The notes: generated from the letters alone by a model not told the origin. Shown: positions 45,573 to 59,348, counted from the stretch's first letter. The stretch is 64,000 nt of DNA from Clusia tigrina (GCA_920105625.2 OV050030.1:351540425-351604424); one strand, 5' to 3'. Program-made: numbers and translations.

Positions 45573-45639
45573 GATTTATAAAACTGCATTTCAAAGCGTA
45601 AAATACGCAAAGCAATAAGCAGCTGTGCTGATGTTATTT

Positions 45640-46192
45640 TGCAACGCCTGTCCATGAATGATCGGATACGCCCTATCTGGGTGCACGTTGTCGTTCACAT
45701 GGGAACACGACAATCATTTCCTGATCAAGGCAGCGCATTGTCGACTGGTCATGGTCAACGGTATCGGTATTGCATAGTAACAGCCGCCAAATGGTCAGAT
45801 ACTTGTCGCTACTGGCCATGGCAGCAAAATTTGAAGTTGCGTTGAATGCCTAGCACCGCGTGAAGGAAGTGTCCTGAGTCGGTTGCCCGTAATCCGATTA
45901 CGGACGACTAAAAAGGGTTCCCGCGTCCCTTCCTTGACCTAAGCCAGACATTATGTCAAGAATTTTTGAATGTTATTTTATGATATACTAAAACATTTTA
46001 CATTTCAGCAATAACATAACCAATGCAATCGATCTGCCTGTGAGTCCGAGAAAAAAATATATAAGGAAATTGCGGCATCAGCTCAGCGAACTCAAGCTAA
46101 AAGCGACAAAGGAAAGCAGCGAAGGAAGGAGTTAGGGAACATTTTTTTAAAAAAACAAAGAAAACGAATTTGGTGAGTCAAAAATTTTTATT
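45640..46192 (+). other. Rest of errantivirus leader
   Basis: Contains a long hairpin TTGTCGT...ACGACAA (about 45688-45713) and no supported ORF. In this group the leader carries packaging and splicing signals and, in gypsy itself, an insulator; none of these is certain here. Confidence 0.35.
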
Positions 46193-47280
46193 ATGGATTC
46201 CTTGACCCGTTCGGTTACCGAGCTGACTGGCTCTGTGGGTGCACTAATGGTCGAGTTGAAGAAGGCGGAAAACCGCATTCGTCAACTGGAACAAATGAAT
46301 GCACTTATCGTGACCCCAGCTGAGATCCCGTTATGTGGGCCAGTGAGTGAGGAAGATTTGAGGGAAATAGGCAGGTTGCCAGACTCAGTTAGGGACCTCC
46401 AGGCATTCGAGGGAAACCCGGCCCAATACGTGTCCTGGGTGACATCAGTTGAGGGAATCTTAGACGACTACAAGATCGTCCGGACGAAGCCAATTTATAG
46501 GGCAATCCTCAAGAGCATTAGGGGAAAGGTTAGGGGTAACGCTGATTCTGCTTTAATATCCCACAATATTTCGGAAGTCGACTGGACAGGAATAAAAGGT
46601 TGCCTGTCGCTTCATTACGCTGATAAAAGGGACATCCGTACCTTCGAGCATCAGCTGGGTCAGCTAACTCAGGGTAACTTGAAGTTGGACGAGTTTTATG
46701 CTCGTGTCAACCACCAATTTTCCTTAATTATAAATAAAACTACTCTGCCGAAACCGTAGATGCACTGATAGAAACCTACAGAAATAGAGCGCTGGATGTT
46801 TTAGTAAGGGGATTGAGTGGCGATCTTTCCCGCATGATTATTGTCCAAAGACCAAGATCACTACCCGAAGCCTACACAGCTTGTCTAGACATTCAGAATT
46901 TGAATTTTAGGAGCCATCCTGTGCACGGTGGTATAAATAGGACCTCGGTGACTGTTCCGGTAAACGAAATGAATAAGGACAGTAATCCTCATCCGTCGTT
47001 CTCGAAATTTAACAATTTCTCACCTGTTGGAAACAACCATAAGTTTGGATTTAGGCCGCAGAGTGGTTCCTTCCAGAATCGGCATTTCGCTCAAAGGACT
47101 GAAGAAACAAGGCCAGTGGTAAAAATGGAGGTGGACCCTTCTATACAAACTTCCGCCAAAAACAGCAGAGGATGTTCCATATGGAAACTGTGAATGAGGA
47201 CTATGCGAATTTGGCTGAGGAGAATTCCGAGGATCAGGTGAATTTTATGACAGGAGCCTATCCAGCGTACCTTACATAGA
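46193..47280 (+). pseudogene. Errantivirus gag
   Basis: Starts ATG at 46193 with a coiled-coil-like N-terminus (LTRSVTELTGSVGALMVELKKAENRI). The capsid-like centre is LQAFEGNPAQYVSWVTSVEGIL and SIRGKVRGNADSALI. The frame closes at 46759, but reading resumes one base shifted at about 46745 (ALIETYRNRALDVLVRGLSGDL) to 47193, and again near 47165 for the acidic C-terminus (METVNEDYANLAEENSED). No zinc knuckle is visible, normal for this group. Two frameshifts prevent full-length gag. Confidence 0.8.
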
Positions 47281-47960
47281 GTACGTGGATAGCCAGGGCA
47301 CTGTGTTGAAATTCTTGGTAGACACAGGTGCGAACAAAAATTTTATAAACGCATCTCTTTCCCTAAATAGCAAAAAGCTTGCAAAATCCTTTTTTGTAAA
47401 TTCAGCCGGTGGACGCATTCAAATCAGCGAAGAAGTTAGCGGTAGATTTTTTGAGCGCGTAGGTAATAATACCTTGTTAAAATTCTACGTACTGCCTACT
47501 GTCAGGTCTCCAATCTTTTGATGGCATCATTGGCGATGATACCCTAAAGGAATTAGAGGCAGTAATAGACCGGAAAAAAACGTTCTGACCCTTAAACCAA
47601 ATATAAAAATTCCTCTTCAAGAAAAAGTATCCAAGCCAATTAATCAAATTTTAGACAGTAACCTTTCTAAGAATACCCAAGAAAGACTCCGCAAGATAAT
47701 CGAAGACCATATGCAACTTTTTGACCCAATAAGCAATAAGGAAATCGTTAATACTATCGTGAAGGCAGAAATCAGGACTACTACTAAGGAGGCGATTTAC
47801 ACAAAAAGCTATCCCTATCCTGCCTGCATGAGGGAGGAAGTTGAGAGGCAGATTGAGGAATTGCTTGAGGAAGGCGTCATACGTCCATCAAAAAGTCCCT
47901 ACAATTCCCCAATCTGGGTAGTCCCCAAAAACCAAAGCCCTCAGGCGAGAAACAATATAG
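47281..47960 (+). pseudogene. Errantivirus protease and pol N-terminus
   Basis: LKFLVDTGANKNFI (near 47315) is the retropepsin active site. A frameshift at about 47517 moves to FDGIIGDDTLKELEAVIDR, and another near 47575 in an A-run returns to LKPNIKIPLQEK. 47711-47968 then reads into the RT start (YPYPACMREEVERQIEELLEEGVIRPSKSPYNSP). These pieces should be continuous in an active element. Confidence 0.8.
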
Positions 47961-47961
47961 G

Positions 47962-49344
47962 ATGGTAATAGATTTCAAGCGCTTGAACGCTGTAACCGTA
48001 CCTGATACCTACCCGATCCCCGATATAAATTCTACACTTGCAAGCCTAGGTTCTGCAAAGTACTTTACTACGATTGACTTGACTTCTGGATTTCATCAAG
48101 TTCCGATGAAGGAGTCTGATATACCGAGAACAGCGTTCTCAACAATGAACGGAAAATACGAATTTTTGAGGCTTCCGTTTGGTCTAAAGAATGCTCCTGC
48201 CATTTTCCAACGAATGATAGATGATGTGCTCAAGGAGTACATAGGGAAAATTTGCTATGTATACATTGATGACATAATCGTCTTTGGAAAAAATGAAGAG
48301 GAGCACCTAAAGAACGTTGGCACAATTTTTGCAACATTGTTGAGGGCAAACTTAAAAGTCAATCTGGAAAAGACCCAATTCATGAAAACTAGTGTAGAAT
48401 TCCTTGGATATGTTATCACACCCTATGGTATTAAACCTGACACAAAAAAAGTGAGTGCAATTCAAGGTCTAGAACCGCCGAGTACGTTAAAGGATTTAAA
48501 GCGTTTCCTGGGAATGACGTCTTACTATCGAAAATTCATTCAGGAATATGCCAAAGTAGCCAAACCTTTGACTAATTTAACACGTGGAGAAAACGCTCAA
48601 GTAAAGGCCAATCAGTCGAAGAAAGTGACGATTGAGCTTGATTCTGTCGCCTTGAAAGCGTTTGCTGATCTAAAAGAACTCCTTGTTTCCTCTGATATTT
48701 TAGCTTTCCCAAATTTCCAGAAACCCTTTAATTTAACCACAGATGCATCAGATTTTGCGATAGGAGCCGTGCTGTCCCAAGGTGAGGTTGGCAAGGATAA
48801 GCCAATTGCGTACATTTCCCGCTCATTAAGCAAGACGGAGGAAAATTATGCCACCAATGAGAAGGAAATGTTAGCCATTGTGTGGGCATTGGACAACCTA
48901 CGTTCCTACTTGTATGGGGCAAGAAACATTAAAATTTACACTGACCATCAACCCCTCACGTTCGCGCTCGGAAATCGCAATCACAATGCCAAATTAAAAA
49001 GATGGAAGGCACGTATAGAGGAATACAACCACGAGTTGATTAACACTCCTGGTAAATCAAACTATGTGGCTGATGCCTTATCAAGGATGAAATGTCGAAT
49101 GGAAGACCAAGGAGGACTCAACGTGATGGCTGTTGAGAATGGTGACGACACGACTACAGAAACTGCTAGTGAAGGAGCAACTGACACATCAAGAACTATG
49201 ACAGTCGCTAGAGGCTCCTCTACTGAAACTGCTAGCGAAATTGAAACTGTTCACAGTGCCGAACAAGATGCTTCCGACCTTATCATTCACGTTGAAGCAC
49301 CCCTGAACGTATTTAGGAATCAGATTGTGATCAGGGAAGGATGA
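47962..49344 (+). pseudogene. Errantivirus reverse transcriptase and RNase H
   Basis: 460 open codons that contain the complete catalytic part. RT: MVIDFKRLNAVT, FTTIDLTSGFHQV (Asp), RLPFGLKNAPAIFQRM, YVYIDDIIVFGK (YIDD near residue 95). RNase H: LTTDASDFAIGAVLSQG (Asp), NEKEMLAIVWAL (Glu), IKIYTDHQPLTF (Asp). A Thr/Ser/Glu-rich linker ends it. It is out of frame with the RT start (shift near 47940) and closed at 49344 by a TGA before the integrase. Confidence 0.9.
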
Positions 49345-50521
49345 GAACTTTTTAGTGTCGAAAATCCTCACGATGGGTACACCCGCCACTATGTGACCTT
49401 AGACAGCATTGTCCGCGACGCGCTAATAAGAGTATTGAAAGAACGGTTGAACCCAGCGGTAATTAACGGTATTAAAATTCCCGAAAATAGGCTACAGCTT
49501 CTCCAAGAAGTGTATCTCGAACATTTCCTTTATTATAAGATTAGAATAACGCAGAGATTAGTAGAGGATGTCGCGAATGAAGAAAGAATTTGCAGAATAA
49601 TTGAGGAAGAGCACAGGAGAGCCCACAGGAATCCTGTGGAGAATAAAGGACAAATTTTGGAACGATACTATTTCCCCAGGATGGCAAGCTTGATAAGACA
49701 TTTCACGAAAGCTTGCGAAGTGTGCCGGGTAAACAAATATGATAGGCATCCTTTCGTCCCAAAACTAAAGGAACATCCCAAAACATCCTTGCGATATTTT
49801 ACACATCGATATCTTCGAGATTAGTGGGGAAAAATTTCTCAGCTGCATAGACAAATTCTCTAAATTTGCAAAATTCTTCCACATAAAGAATAAGTCCGCT
49901 GTACTTTTACGTAAAAAATTTGCAAAAATTACTCACTATTTTACAGTCCCACAGATTATAGTTACTGATAACGAAAGGGGCTTCGTCAGTCCTTTAGTCT
50001 CTAACTATGTTAGAGGGTTAGGAATTAGACTTTATCAAACTCCTATTCAACGGAGCGAAGTGAATGGGCAGGTCGAAAGACTTCACTCCACCGTTATTGA
50101 AATATACCGGTGTTTACAGAGAGAGATACCCAACACATCCCCAAAGGAATTGTTGTACATAGCTACCGATCGATATAACAATACAATTCATTCCATAACT
50201 AAGTACAAACCGAGCGATATATTTTTCAATAGGGTACAAAGAATAAATTATCAGGAGTTAGCAAATTTTCAAAACAAAATTTTTAGCGAAGTGAGGAATC
50301 GGATGGAGAAGAATCAGGAATCACGAAATATCCGATTGAATGAAAAAAGGCAGGACCCTAAGAAGTATGCACAGGGGGACGTAGTGTATGTGAGGAACAA
50401 ACAAATTAAGGCAAAACAACGCCCACTTTATAAAAAAGAGGTTGTAGGCAGGGATAACAGGGTAACAGTAACCACGAACGATGGGAAAAGGATCCATAAG
50501 GCTCAAGTAAAAAATTTGTAA
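49345..50521 (+). pseudogene. Errantivirus integrase
   Basis: The zinc domain has EEHRRAHRN and CEVCRVNKY (H-H-C-C) in 49393-49824. After a frameshift near 49790 the core shows ILHIDIFEI (Asp), IVTDNERGF (Asp) and EVNGQVERLHST (Glu), and a C-terminal basic domain (KYAQGDVVYVRNKQIKAK) runs to the stop at 50521. All three catalytic acids are preserved although the frame is broken. Confidence 0.85.
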
Positions 50522-51076
50522 GAGAATGATTTTTTTCAACCCAATTCCACCTTCCTTCGCTGGCTCGAAGATAAATATAATTAATTCAAAAAACAAAAGA
50601 AAAAAGAATTGTTTTATTTAAATATAATATAACAGTAATATTTAAATATAAGGAAAAAATTTGTTTTAATAATTTGTAAGTTGTAAACTGCAAAAAGAAA
50701 ATTAAAATTCCCAAATACGGAAGCTATCTCTCTGGAACAAAAGTAGATTATACATATGATATAGAAAAAGAGATCGAATTGTTAAAAGTTAAGAAAATAT
50801 TAAAAGTTTGTTCTTGAAGATATGCTGTACTTGTAACGCTCTTCTTTCGAGGAAGCTATCTGTCCTTTCGTGACTTGAATTTTTCCAAAATGAATAAAGT
50901 TGTTCGCATAAGTCATGTTTTTCCTGCAATCAAGGACATAGAGCTCCCAGGAAAAGAATACGCGACAATGGCAAATGTTAGTTAAGCGCTGAAGCCACGA
51001 TTTTTTTTTTTAGATTATTTTATTTTATATTAAGAGAAAATTGTGAATTTTTACTTGAAATTTTTGTCAAAATAGA
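50522..51076 (+). other. Pol-env interval of the errantivirus
   Basis: AT-rich, no supported ORF; presumably holds the env splice acceptor, which I cannot place. Confidence 0.4.
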
Positions 51077-52560
51077 TTGCTTATAATTCCCTGCGCTTGC
51101 GGGTTCAATGTTTTCAACTACAAATCTCCGCTGGTGACAATCGAACATGGAAGTGGATGGATAATCAATGGCCACTTCAAGCTCTTACATACCGTAGACC
51201 TCACTCAATTCGACGAAATTATTTTGGAACTGACGGGTGTAGTGCAACGCGAGCTTGAGGCAACTCCGATGAAGACGATCATCGAACTTCATCTCAGCCA
51301 GACGAAAATGCGTATTAACGAATTGCAGGGTACCAAATCGAGAAAACCTCGCTCTATAAATTGGATTGGATCGGCGTGGAAATGGGTAGCAGGATCCCCT
51401 GACGCCACTGATTGGGATTGTGTTCTGCGTAACGAAAATCAATTGGTCGACAACAACAATAACCAGCTTTCCATTAACAGGAAAATCTTGAACGCCACGC
51501 AAGAAGCTATAAAGAGGGTTAACAACGTAGTTGATTTTGCAAATGACGTTGATAAAAACTTCAATGCGGAGAAGCTCGAAATTTTGTTGGCTAACAAGGT
51601 TCTCGTCCTAAAAGAGCAAATTTCAGAAATAGTCCGAGCTTGTCAGATGGCAAAAACTGGAATCGTGAACACCAATCTTTTAGACCAGGCCGAAACCGAG
51701 CAGGTTATTTCTGAAGAAGAGGCGTTACCTTATCAAAATCTGGTAGAAGCAATGGAATATGCCAAGCCATCGATATATACGAATGGAACTATGCTCGTAT
51801 ACGTGCTCTCGGTGCCAAAGGTGAAGCCGGATAAATATCGACTAATACTGGTGAGGAGCACCTCGTCAGGAGCAAACGTGTCGATGTCCTGTACAAACGA
51901 TTGCTGATGAATACTGAAGAAACTTATGGTATTACTGGCGATTGCCTCTCTATCAACAACGCGACAATTTGTGAGGAGAGCCTGATAAAGAAGCTACCCG
52001 AAGAAGGATGTTTACCAAGATTGCTGAAAGGTGGCGATGCCAAATGCCGGTTTGAAACAGATAGTGATGAAGTCGTGGAGATGATTAACGGAAACACAAT
52101 TTTTCTAACAAACTTCAATGGAACCGTCCGTGGCGGAAAAGAATCAAGACGCCTGGAAGGCACCTTCCTCATACAGCTCAACAATGAAACAGTGCAAATT
52201 GGCAATAGAACTTTCGTCAGCACGGAGACCAGAAGCCTTCAAGCCTTACCATCGGTGCTGAGCAACATAACCAATGAGGGCCTTAAATTAAACCTGGAGT
52301 ATGTTCATGAGCTTAGCCTTGAAAATATCAATCGTCTCAGCAAGCTCGGTGACAAATTCCATGTTTCAACTGCGATAGAAGCTGCAATGTTACTCACCTT
52401 AGCCACGGTCTGCTACATAATATGGAAACGAATAACGGTGAACATCCGAATCCCTGGCATGCATCAAAGCGCAACAATGAAGCAAGGCGAATCCTTTCCG
52501 AACAAAACCAACGAAGTTCCTGCGGTGACCCATGTCGATCTGCGGGACGCAGACATTTAA
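51077..52560 (+). pseudogene. Errantivirus envelope gene, split by a frameshift
   Basis: Two overlapping frames, 51077-51907 (276 codons) and 51901-52560 (219 codons). The first carries a furin-type basic site RKPR (residues 89-92 of this ORF) followed by SINWIGSAWKWVAGSPDATDWD, a conserved block of errantivirus envelopes, and a coiled-coil-like region. The second has several Asn glycosylation motifs, Cys pairs and a membrane anchor (IEAAMLLTLATVCYII) near its C-terminus. A single-base-type shift near 51870-51900 separates them. No signal peptide can be placed at the first ATG, so the true N-terminus (often spliced) may lie upstream. Confidence 0.82.
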
Positions 52561-52569
52561 GGGGGGAGG
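52559..52569 (+). promoter_or_regulatory. Errantivirus polypurine tract
   Basis: AAGGGGGGAGG immediately precedes the 3' LTR; it overlaps the env stop codon. Confidence 0.85.
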
Positions 52570-53750
<1,181 letters not shown>

Positions 53751-54230
53751 CTTAGTAAATATTTATAATTAATAGTAATTTTTTTTTGTGTATGTAGGTA
53801 TTTCTAAATAGTGAATTTGTGCTTATATATATTTATAATTTATGATAGATTTGTTGTTTGTGTATAGGTATGAGTGTAAATATTTATATTTTTATTATTT
53901 CTAATTAGTAAATTACTTTTTTTGTGATATAATTTATTGTTCGAACTCGATCAAAGAAGATTTAGAGAAAGAGAGCAAAATGACAGCGCAGCGACGCAAA
54001 CAAGAAAGAGCCGAGCTTAGTTGTGTGATAGTCGTTGTTCTCTCCAAACGTATTAGTGCTATATATTCATAACCTGTACATTTCATTAGTGTAATAATTA
54101 AATAAAATAAATCTTTTCATTTTACATAAACAAACCTTTGCAAATATCTAATAATTCATTTGAATAAAAACCCCGATACTATACAAACCTGCAGATAATT
54201 TTGGTGGCCCAACAACTATTCAACAATTTA
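53751..54230 (+). repeat. Possible 5' LTR end of BEL/Pao element
   Basis: AATAAAATAAATC near 54100 looks like a polyadenylation signal, and TTTGGTGGCCCAACA near 54198-54212 looks like the sequence that follows BEL LTRs. The 5' boundary (perhaps TGTTCGAAC at 53938) is uncertain and no second LTR was found. Confidence 0.4.
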
Positions 54231-54592
54231 ACAATTTAATAAACGTGATTTAGCTTTTCATACAGCGTGCACCTTTGCTGGCAGCAAACACGCCACCATC
54301 GCTATGTATAAAGGGACAGTGTGTTAACTGATGACGTCTTAACACATAACCCCAAAATCCCGCAACGTGCTCGACAATTCAACATTTTTTTTTGTGCAAC
54401 TCCATCAACTACCTACGATATCCACGTGTATACAACTGAGTCCAATTCTGGTTGAAGATGACAGCGATCCTGCATCCACACCATCCGAGAAGACAGCATG
54501 AGGTAAAGAGGGTATCGGTTTAGTGCAGTGGAGATTGATCCTTCTAAAACAAGTCGGTTGACTCGCCCAAAGACAACGCGTCAAATCCGCCA

Positions 54593-55200
54593 TTGGCAAA
54601 TTACGAAGGCCTCATTGCACTGCAAACAGACCACCATGACAGTCTTAAGCAAAATTTGAAAAACTTCAAAGAGGACTCCAGTACGAGAAAAACCAAAACC
54701 ATCTGTCAGGTCCGGCTGGATAAGGTTGAAATGCTGCATATGGATTTCTTCGAGGTACACAAACAGCTTATTTGCTCCTCTCTCACTCGCGATTCGCCAT
54801 ATTTCAAAGATGGTATGTCCTCTAATTTTGAAGAACTCTACTTTGACATACGAGCCACGCTGTTGGATGCATTGGAAGACCAACAGCCCAAATCGACGCA
54901 AGACTTATCTGTAAAGCAAACTAATGCGTAATCGCTTGAGCTACCCAAATTTCCTCTACCATCGTTCACGGGCAAATACACAGACTGGCCAGCTTTCCAC
55001 GATGCCTATATTCGCTTAATCTACAACAACACTAGTTTAAGTGCGATTCACAAATTATACTTTCTGAAGAAAGCGCTACCTGATGACAAAGGCATCGATG
55101 TACAGAAAGACAGCGGTACAGCAACCCTCGACTACTTTTCATGCACCACATGAACAAGCTGTTCAGCATATCTGCGCTCACGAAAGAGCGTGCTGATGGC
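54593..55200 (+). pseudogene. BEL/Pao 2 gag
   Basis: Frame 54593-54931, then after a stop at 54931 in the same frame LELPKFPLPSFTGKYTDWPAFHDAYIRLIY ... KLYFLKKALP (54937-55085). That second block is the hallmark of BEL/Pao gag (DUF1759-type: 'LPKI.LP.F.G....W..F...F'). Confidence 0.85.
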
Positions 55201-55284
55201 ATCAATTTTTTTTTAAACGTAGCCAGAGTGTGCTGTCAATGAGTTGCAGCGGCTACATTCTACGCATTCTACTACGTTCTTAAT

Positions 55285-55569
55285 GTGCTCACCATCAGCC
55301 TGCCTAGTGAGAAAATTGTAGCGCAGCATTGGCCGCACATACAGGGTCTGCAACTCGCAGATCCCACCTTTTTCCAATCGCGTCGTATAGATTTGCTCAT
55401 CGGAGCCGATATGATGGCTCGCATCATGTTATCAGAAACTCGCATCGGAAGTTTGCCGAACCTATTGCACAGCACACAAAGCTGGGGTGGACTTGACCGG
55501 CTATACTGCGCAAGTTCCGAAGCGCGAACATTCGTTGTCACCACTCTACCCTTCTACATGAATCTTTAG
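55285..55569 (+). pseudogene. BEL/Pao 2 protease fragment
   Basis: HWPHIQGLQLADPTFFQSRRIDLLIGADMMA is the C-terminal part of the BEL retropepsin (DUF1758-type, ending I-D-L-L-I-G-A-D). The active-site D-S-G part has been lost upstream, where the frame is broken at about 55200-55290. Confidence 0.8.
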
Positions 55570-55849
55570 TTCAAAAGTTCTACGAACATGAACAAATACC
55601 TGCGGACCGTGCTCTATCCCAGGAAGAAAACTGGTCTGAAAATCATTTTTAACAAAAGCATTTGCGCCAATCTAATGGTAAGTATTTGGTTAGACTTCCA
55701 TTAAAGCATGCAATTGATCACACTCAAACACTAGGCAAATCTAAATAAATATCGTTCAATCGTTTCTATTGTCTAGAGCGGAAGCTTCAGCGGGATGAGG
55801 AAATATGCAAATTAAATCGGGACTGCATTCAAGAATACTTTGTATTAAA

Positions 55850-56422
55850 TCAAATTACACCAGCTACTACAACAGAGACCGATCACAGCGTCCTTACGTC
55901 ATCGAATATACCTACAGCGATATCGTGCGTTCTGCCACATCATGCGGTGATCAAAGAGGAGAGCTTAACCACTAAGTTACGCGTCGTTTTCGACGCTTCG
56001 TGCAAACGACGAACGGTAGATCTCTGAATAATATTTTATGGACAGGCCCTGCGCTGCAGAATGAATTGTCGGCAGTAATCTTGAATTGGCGAAAACATAA
56101 GTATGCATTCACAGCTGATATACAAAAAATGTATAGATGTATCGATATGCACCCCGAAGATTCGCAATATCAGCGCAAAATTATGGCGAAACGGTGAAGG
56201 AGATATTCAAGACTAATGTCTTACTACGGTCACATTTGGAACGGCGTCAGCCCCATACACCGCAATACGTGTGCTCCATCAAATCGCTGAAGACGACAAT
56301 GAGTCATCGAGAATCGAGCTCAGCGGCTTTGTGTTAGGAACGGAATTGGCAACATGAACCAAGAAGTCTTTGGCAGCTAAGCAATTATATCTGCCAATTT
56401 TCTATTGGACCGACGCTACAAT
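55850..56422 (+). pseudogene. BEL/Pao 2 RT fragment
   Basis: LPHHAVIKE near 55937 and VFDAS-type block near 55988, then SLNNILWTGPALQNEL and AFTADIQKMYRCIDMHPEDSQYQR (56025-56180). The first catalytic Asp (ADIQKMY) is present; the expected YVDD box is not, because the reading jumps within 200 bases to the RNase H linker (YLPIFYWTDATI). RT is therefore internally deleted. Confidence 0.8.
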
Positions 56423-57943
56423 TGTTATACCCTTTACCTTTAAAAAAGGTAAATAAGTTATACTAATTTTGTGCCTTTGAGAGGTGTTGCAATTTCAAGA
56501 AGGAGGCGTGGTAGGTATGGACATATATATACAGATATGATCAGAATCACTTTCTAAGCAATTTTTATTTTGTCCGTCCGTCTGTCCGTCTGTGGCCACC
56601 TTTTTTCTACACCGTTAGAGCTATCTTAATGAAATTTTGTAAAAATGTAGCCTGGACAAAGATACAGAACCAGATTGCTATATGGGCCGATTTGGACAAA
56701 GACCACGCCTACCTCCCATATGAGGAACTTTTTTCACCTTAAAATTACTATAACTTCGGTCCAATTGACGGAATCGTGACATTATTGGACAGTTATGGAG
56801 ATGTGGGTCCTACTAAACACTGTGCAAAAAGTGGGAGGTATATATTAACTTCTACGCCCACTATTAACAAATATTAATAACTTACGATCTGGTAGAGATT
56901 TACGGACGAAATTTTACGGAAGGAACATGTGGACATTATAAAGCTATCTGCAACAATTGGGGCTGATCTGACAAAAGACACGCCCACTTTTGATAAAAGG
57001 AACTTTCGGGTTTAAAATTTCAATTAGCATACCTATGGTCGTATTGATGCCAGCGGAATAAAAATTTGTAGAAATATACATGAGGTCCATAATAGTGTGT
57101 GTGCAGAATATGGAGATTATAATACAAGTGACACGCCCACAATTAACCAAAAATCATTACTGTGTTCCTATTAAAGATTTATCAACGAAATTTCATAGAA
57201 ATGTTGCGGGTACTAACATTAAACACCACACAAAAAATGGGCGTGTTATTTTTACAGCCACGCCCACTATTCACATATTATTATAACTTACGACCTCTAC
57301 AATATGTTTGGACGAAATTTTACTTTAGTACGTATATGGGCCCTACAACGCCATATACAAGATTCGGCGTTGATCAGAGGAAGGATACGCCTCCCTCCCA
57401 TATAATGAACTTTGGGGACCCCACTTAAAGACAGTTACCCTATCTATGCTTCTAGTGATGATATATGAAAACAAATTGGTAGATGTATGCACTGGGTCTG
57501 TACTACTATGCATTCCAAATATGGGCGGATTATTGCTACTGCCACGCCCACAATTAAGCAAACATCATTACTAGGTTCCTATTAAAGATTTTTCAACGAA
57601 ATTTCACAGGAAGGTTGCGGGTAGTAACATCAAACAGCACACAAAAAATGGGCGTGTTATTTTTAGAGCCACGCCTACTATTGACTTATTATTATAACTT
57701 TCGACCTGCACAATATTTGTTGACGAAATTTTTTATTAGTGTTTATATTGACACTACAAAGCCATACACAAGAAAAGGGGTCGAAATAATCATTTCAAGG
57801 TAGCCTACCAAAAATTACCGTTAGTATGCTCGTAATGATGATTTATAAAGAAAATATCCCCATTGTTGAACTTGCACGCGCATGAAAAGGTTAACGGTAT
57901 TTCGTAGTCTGTCTAACCCGACTTCAGACTTCTTTACTCGTTT
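56423..57943. mobile_element. DINE-1/Helentron-like non-autonomous element
   Basis: Begins ATACCCTTTACC with an adjacent self-complementary GGTAAA/TTTACC, contains a CCGTCCGTCTGTCCGTCTG block and repeated GCCACGCCCAC motifs, and ends near ...GACTTCTTTACTCGTT. These are hallmarks of DINE-1 (Helentron) elements. It sits between T bases inside the BEL RNase H frame. The middle is expanded by about 405-bp repeats. No Rep/helicase is encoded. Confidence 0.6.
56760..57890 (+). repeat. ~405-bp internal tandem repeats of the DINE-1-like element
   Basis: The block ending GGGCGTGTTATTTTT-AGCCACGCC occurs near 57238 and 57648, and GACGAAATTTTAC near 56907, 57312 and 57721. Period 403-410. About two and a half degenerate units. 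Confidence 0.8.
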
Positions 57944-58300
57944 TGAATTAGATACACGGTGATCCGAACCGATGGCAAACATGGGTATCGAATCGAGTCA
58001 ACAAAATCCTCCAAGCCTCGTCCCCTCATCAATGGAGCCACGTCGACACGCTTCAACATCCTGCAGACTGTGCAACACGAGAATTAACTCCTACAGCTTT
58101 ATCAACCTTCACGCTATGGTGGAGTGGTCCAGCTTGGCTGAAACAGGCTGACGTGACTTTGCCGAAATTTGACCATTCAGCCGTCAATGTCCAGGAGGGA
58201 ATGGTTGAAGTCAAATGCAAACAACTCCAAGTGCATTTTTCCATCGCTGAAGATTCAGTAATTCTTCTATACTCATCTCTTCATCATTCTGGTTATTTTT
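57944..58300 (+). pseudogene. BEL/Pao 2 RNase H end
   Basis: NRWQTWVSNRVNKIL, PADCATRELTP and WWSGPAWL, the post-RNase H blocks of BEL pol, are read from about 57960 with frameshifts. The TAG at 57949 replaces the conserved Trp codon. Confidence 0.75.
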
Positions 58301-58309
58301 TGCTTTGCT

Positions 58310-59348
58310 TTCAATTCTAGAACGCAAGCTGCTACACGTTGGAGGGGACCTTTATCCGTCGCAGAGCTGAACGAAAGTTTAACCATAGCCATCCAGCCAA
58401 TGGGTGACTTGCCATTTCATCGTGTCAATCCCTCACTACGCCCATTTCTGGCCACCGGTATCGATTATACTGGTGCTATCGAAATCAAATCGTTACGATA
58501 CCGTGGCAACACTACGTACAAGAGCTATATCGCAATTTTCATTTGTTTAGCAAAGAAAGTGGTTCACTTGGAAGCAGTTACTGGAATGTCTTCCGAAGCT
58601 TTTCTGCTAACGCTACAAAGATTCATCGGTCGGCGAGGGCTGTGCATGGATATTTACAGCGACTGCGGAACCAACTTCATAGGTGCCGATAATGTTTTGC
58701 AAGACATCAAGCAAGATGTCGTAAGACATCAAGCAAGATGTCGTACCGCATATCGCTAGCCACAGCATCCAATGGAATTTCAACCCCACTCACTCCCCTA
58801 ATTTTGGGGGTCTGTGGGAGGCCAATGTGAAGGCTGTCAAGTACCACTTAAAGCAAGATACTCTCAACTCTACTTGTACGCATTGAATCATGCCTCAACT
58901 CGCGGCCATTTAGTCCATTGACCTCGGACCCGGATGATTTACAGCGGTTTGATGGTGCTTACCCCCGGGCATTTCCTGATCGGGAGCCCACTTCATTCAC
59001 CGCCTGTTGATTCAGCAGCATCGAACGTTTCACTTAGCCAACACTATCTTCAAACTCAACGGATGCTACAACATTTTTGGCAGAAATGGACTTCGGATTG
59101 GTTAGCTCAGCTTCATAACACGACCAAAATGGTGTCAACAGCGTCCAAATCTACAGCTGAATGACTTGGTTATAGTCAAAGACGATCGTCTACCGCCAAA
59201 TGAATGGGTCATGGCTCGCGTCGTCGAACTCCATCCTCTATCAGACAACCTGGTACGCGTAGTCACCGTACGCACTCAAACCGGGACTTACAAGCGCTCG
59301 ATATCTAAGCTGTGTCCACTACCGATACCTACTTATACTCAAATTTAA
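58310..59348 (+). pseudogene. BEL/Pao 2 integrase
   Basis: FHRVNPSLRPFLATGIDYTGAI (Asp), HLEAVTGMSSEAFLLTLQRFIGRRG and DIYSDCGTNFIGA (Asp) in 58400-58759. A 20-bp duplication (GACATCAAGCAAGATGTCGTA twice, 58706-58746) shifts the frame. GLWEANVKAVKYHL (Glu) follows near 58813, then TPGHFLIGSPL and LNDLVIVKDDRLPPNEW ... VVTVRTQTGTYKRSISKLCPLPI to 59348. Confidence 0.85.

Noticed and set aside
46193..52560. Domesticated env or gag host gene
   Set aside because: Both LTRs, PBS and polypurine tract are present and the reading frames are broken, so it is an ordinary defective element.
54593..54931. Antisense ORF 54581-54901
   Set aside because: Shadow of the BEL gag frame.
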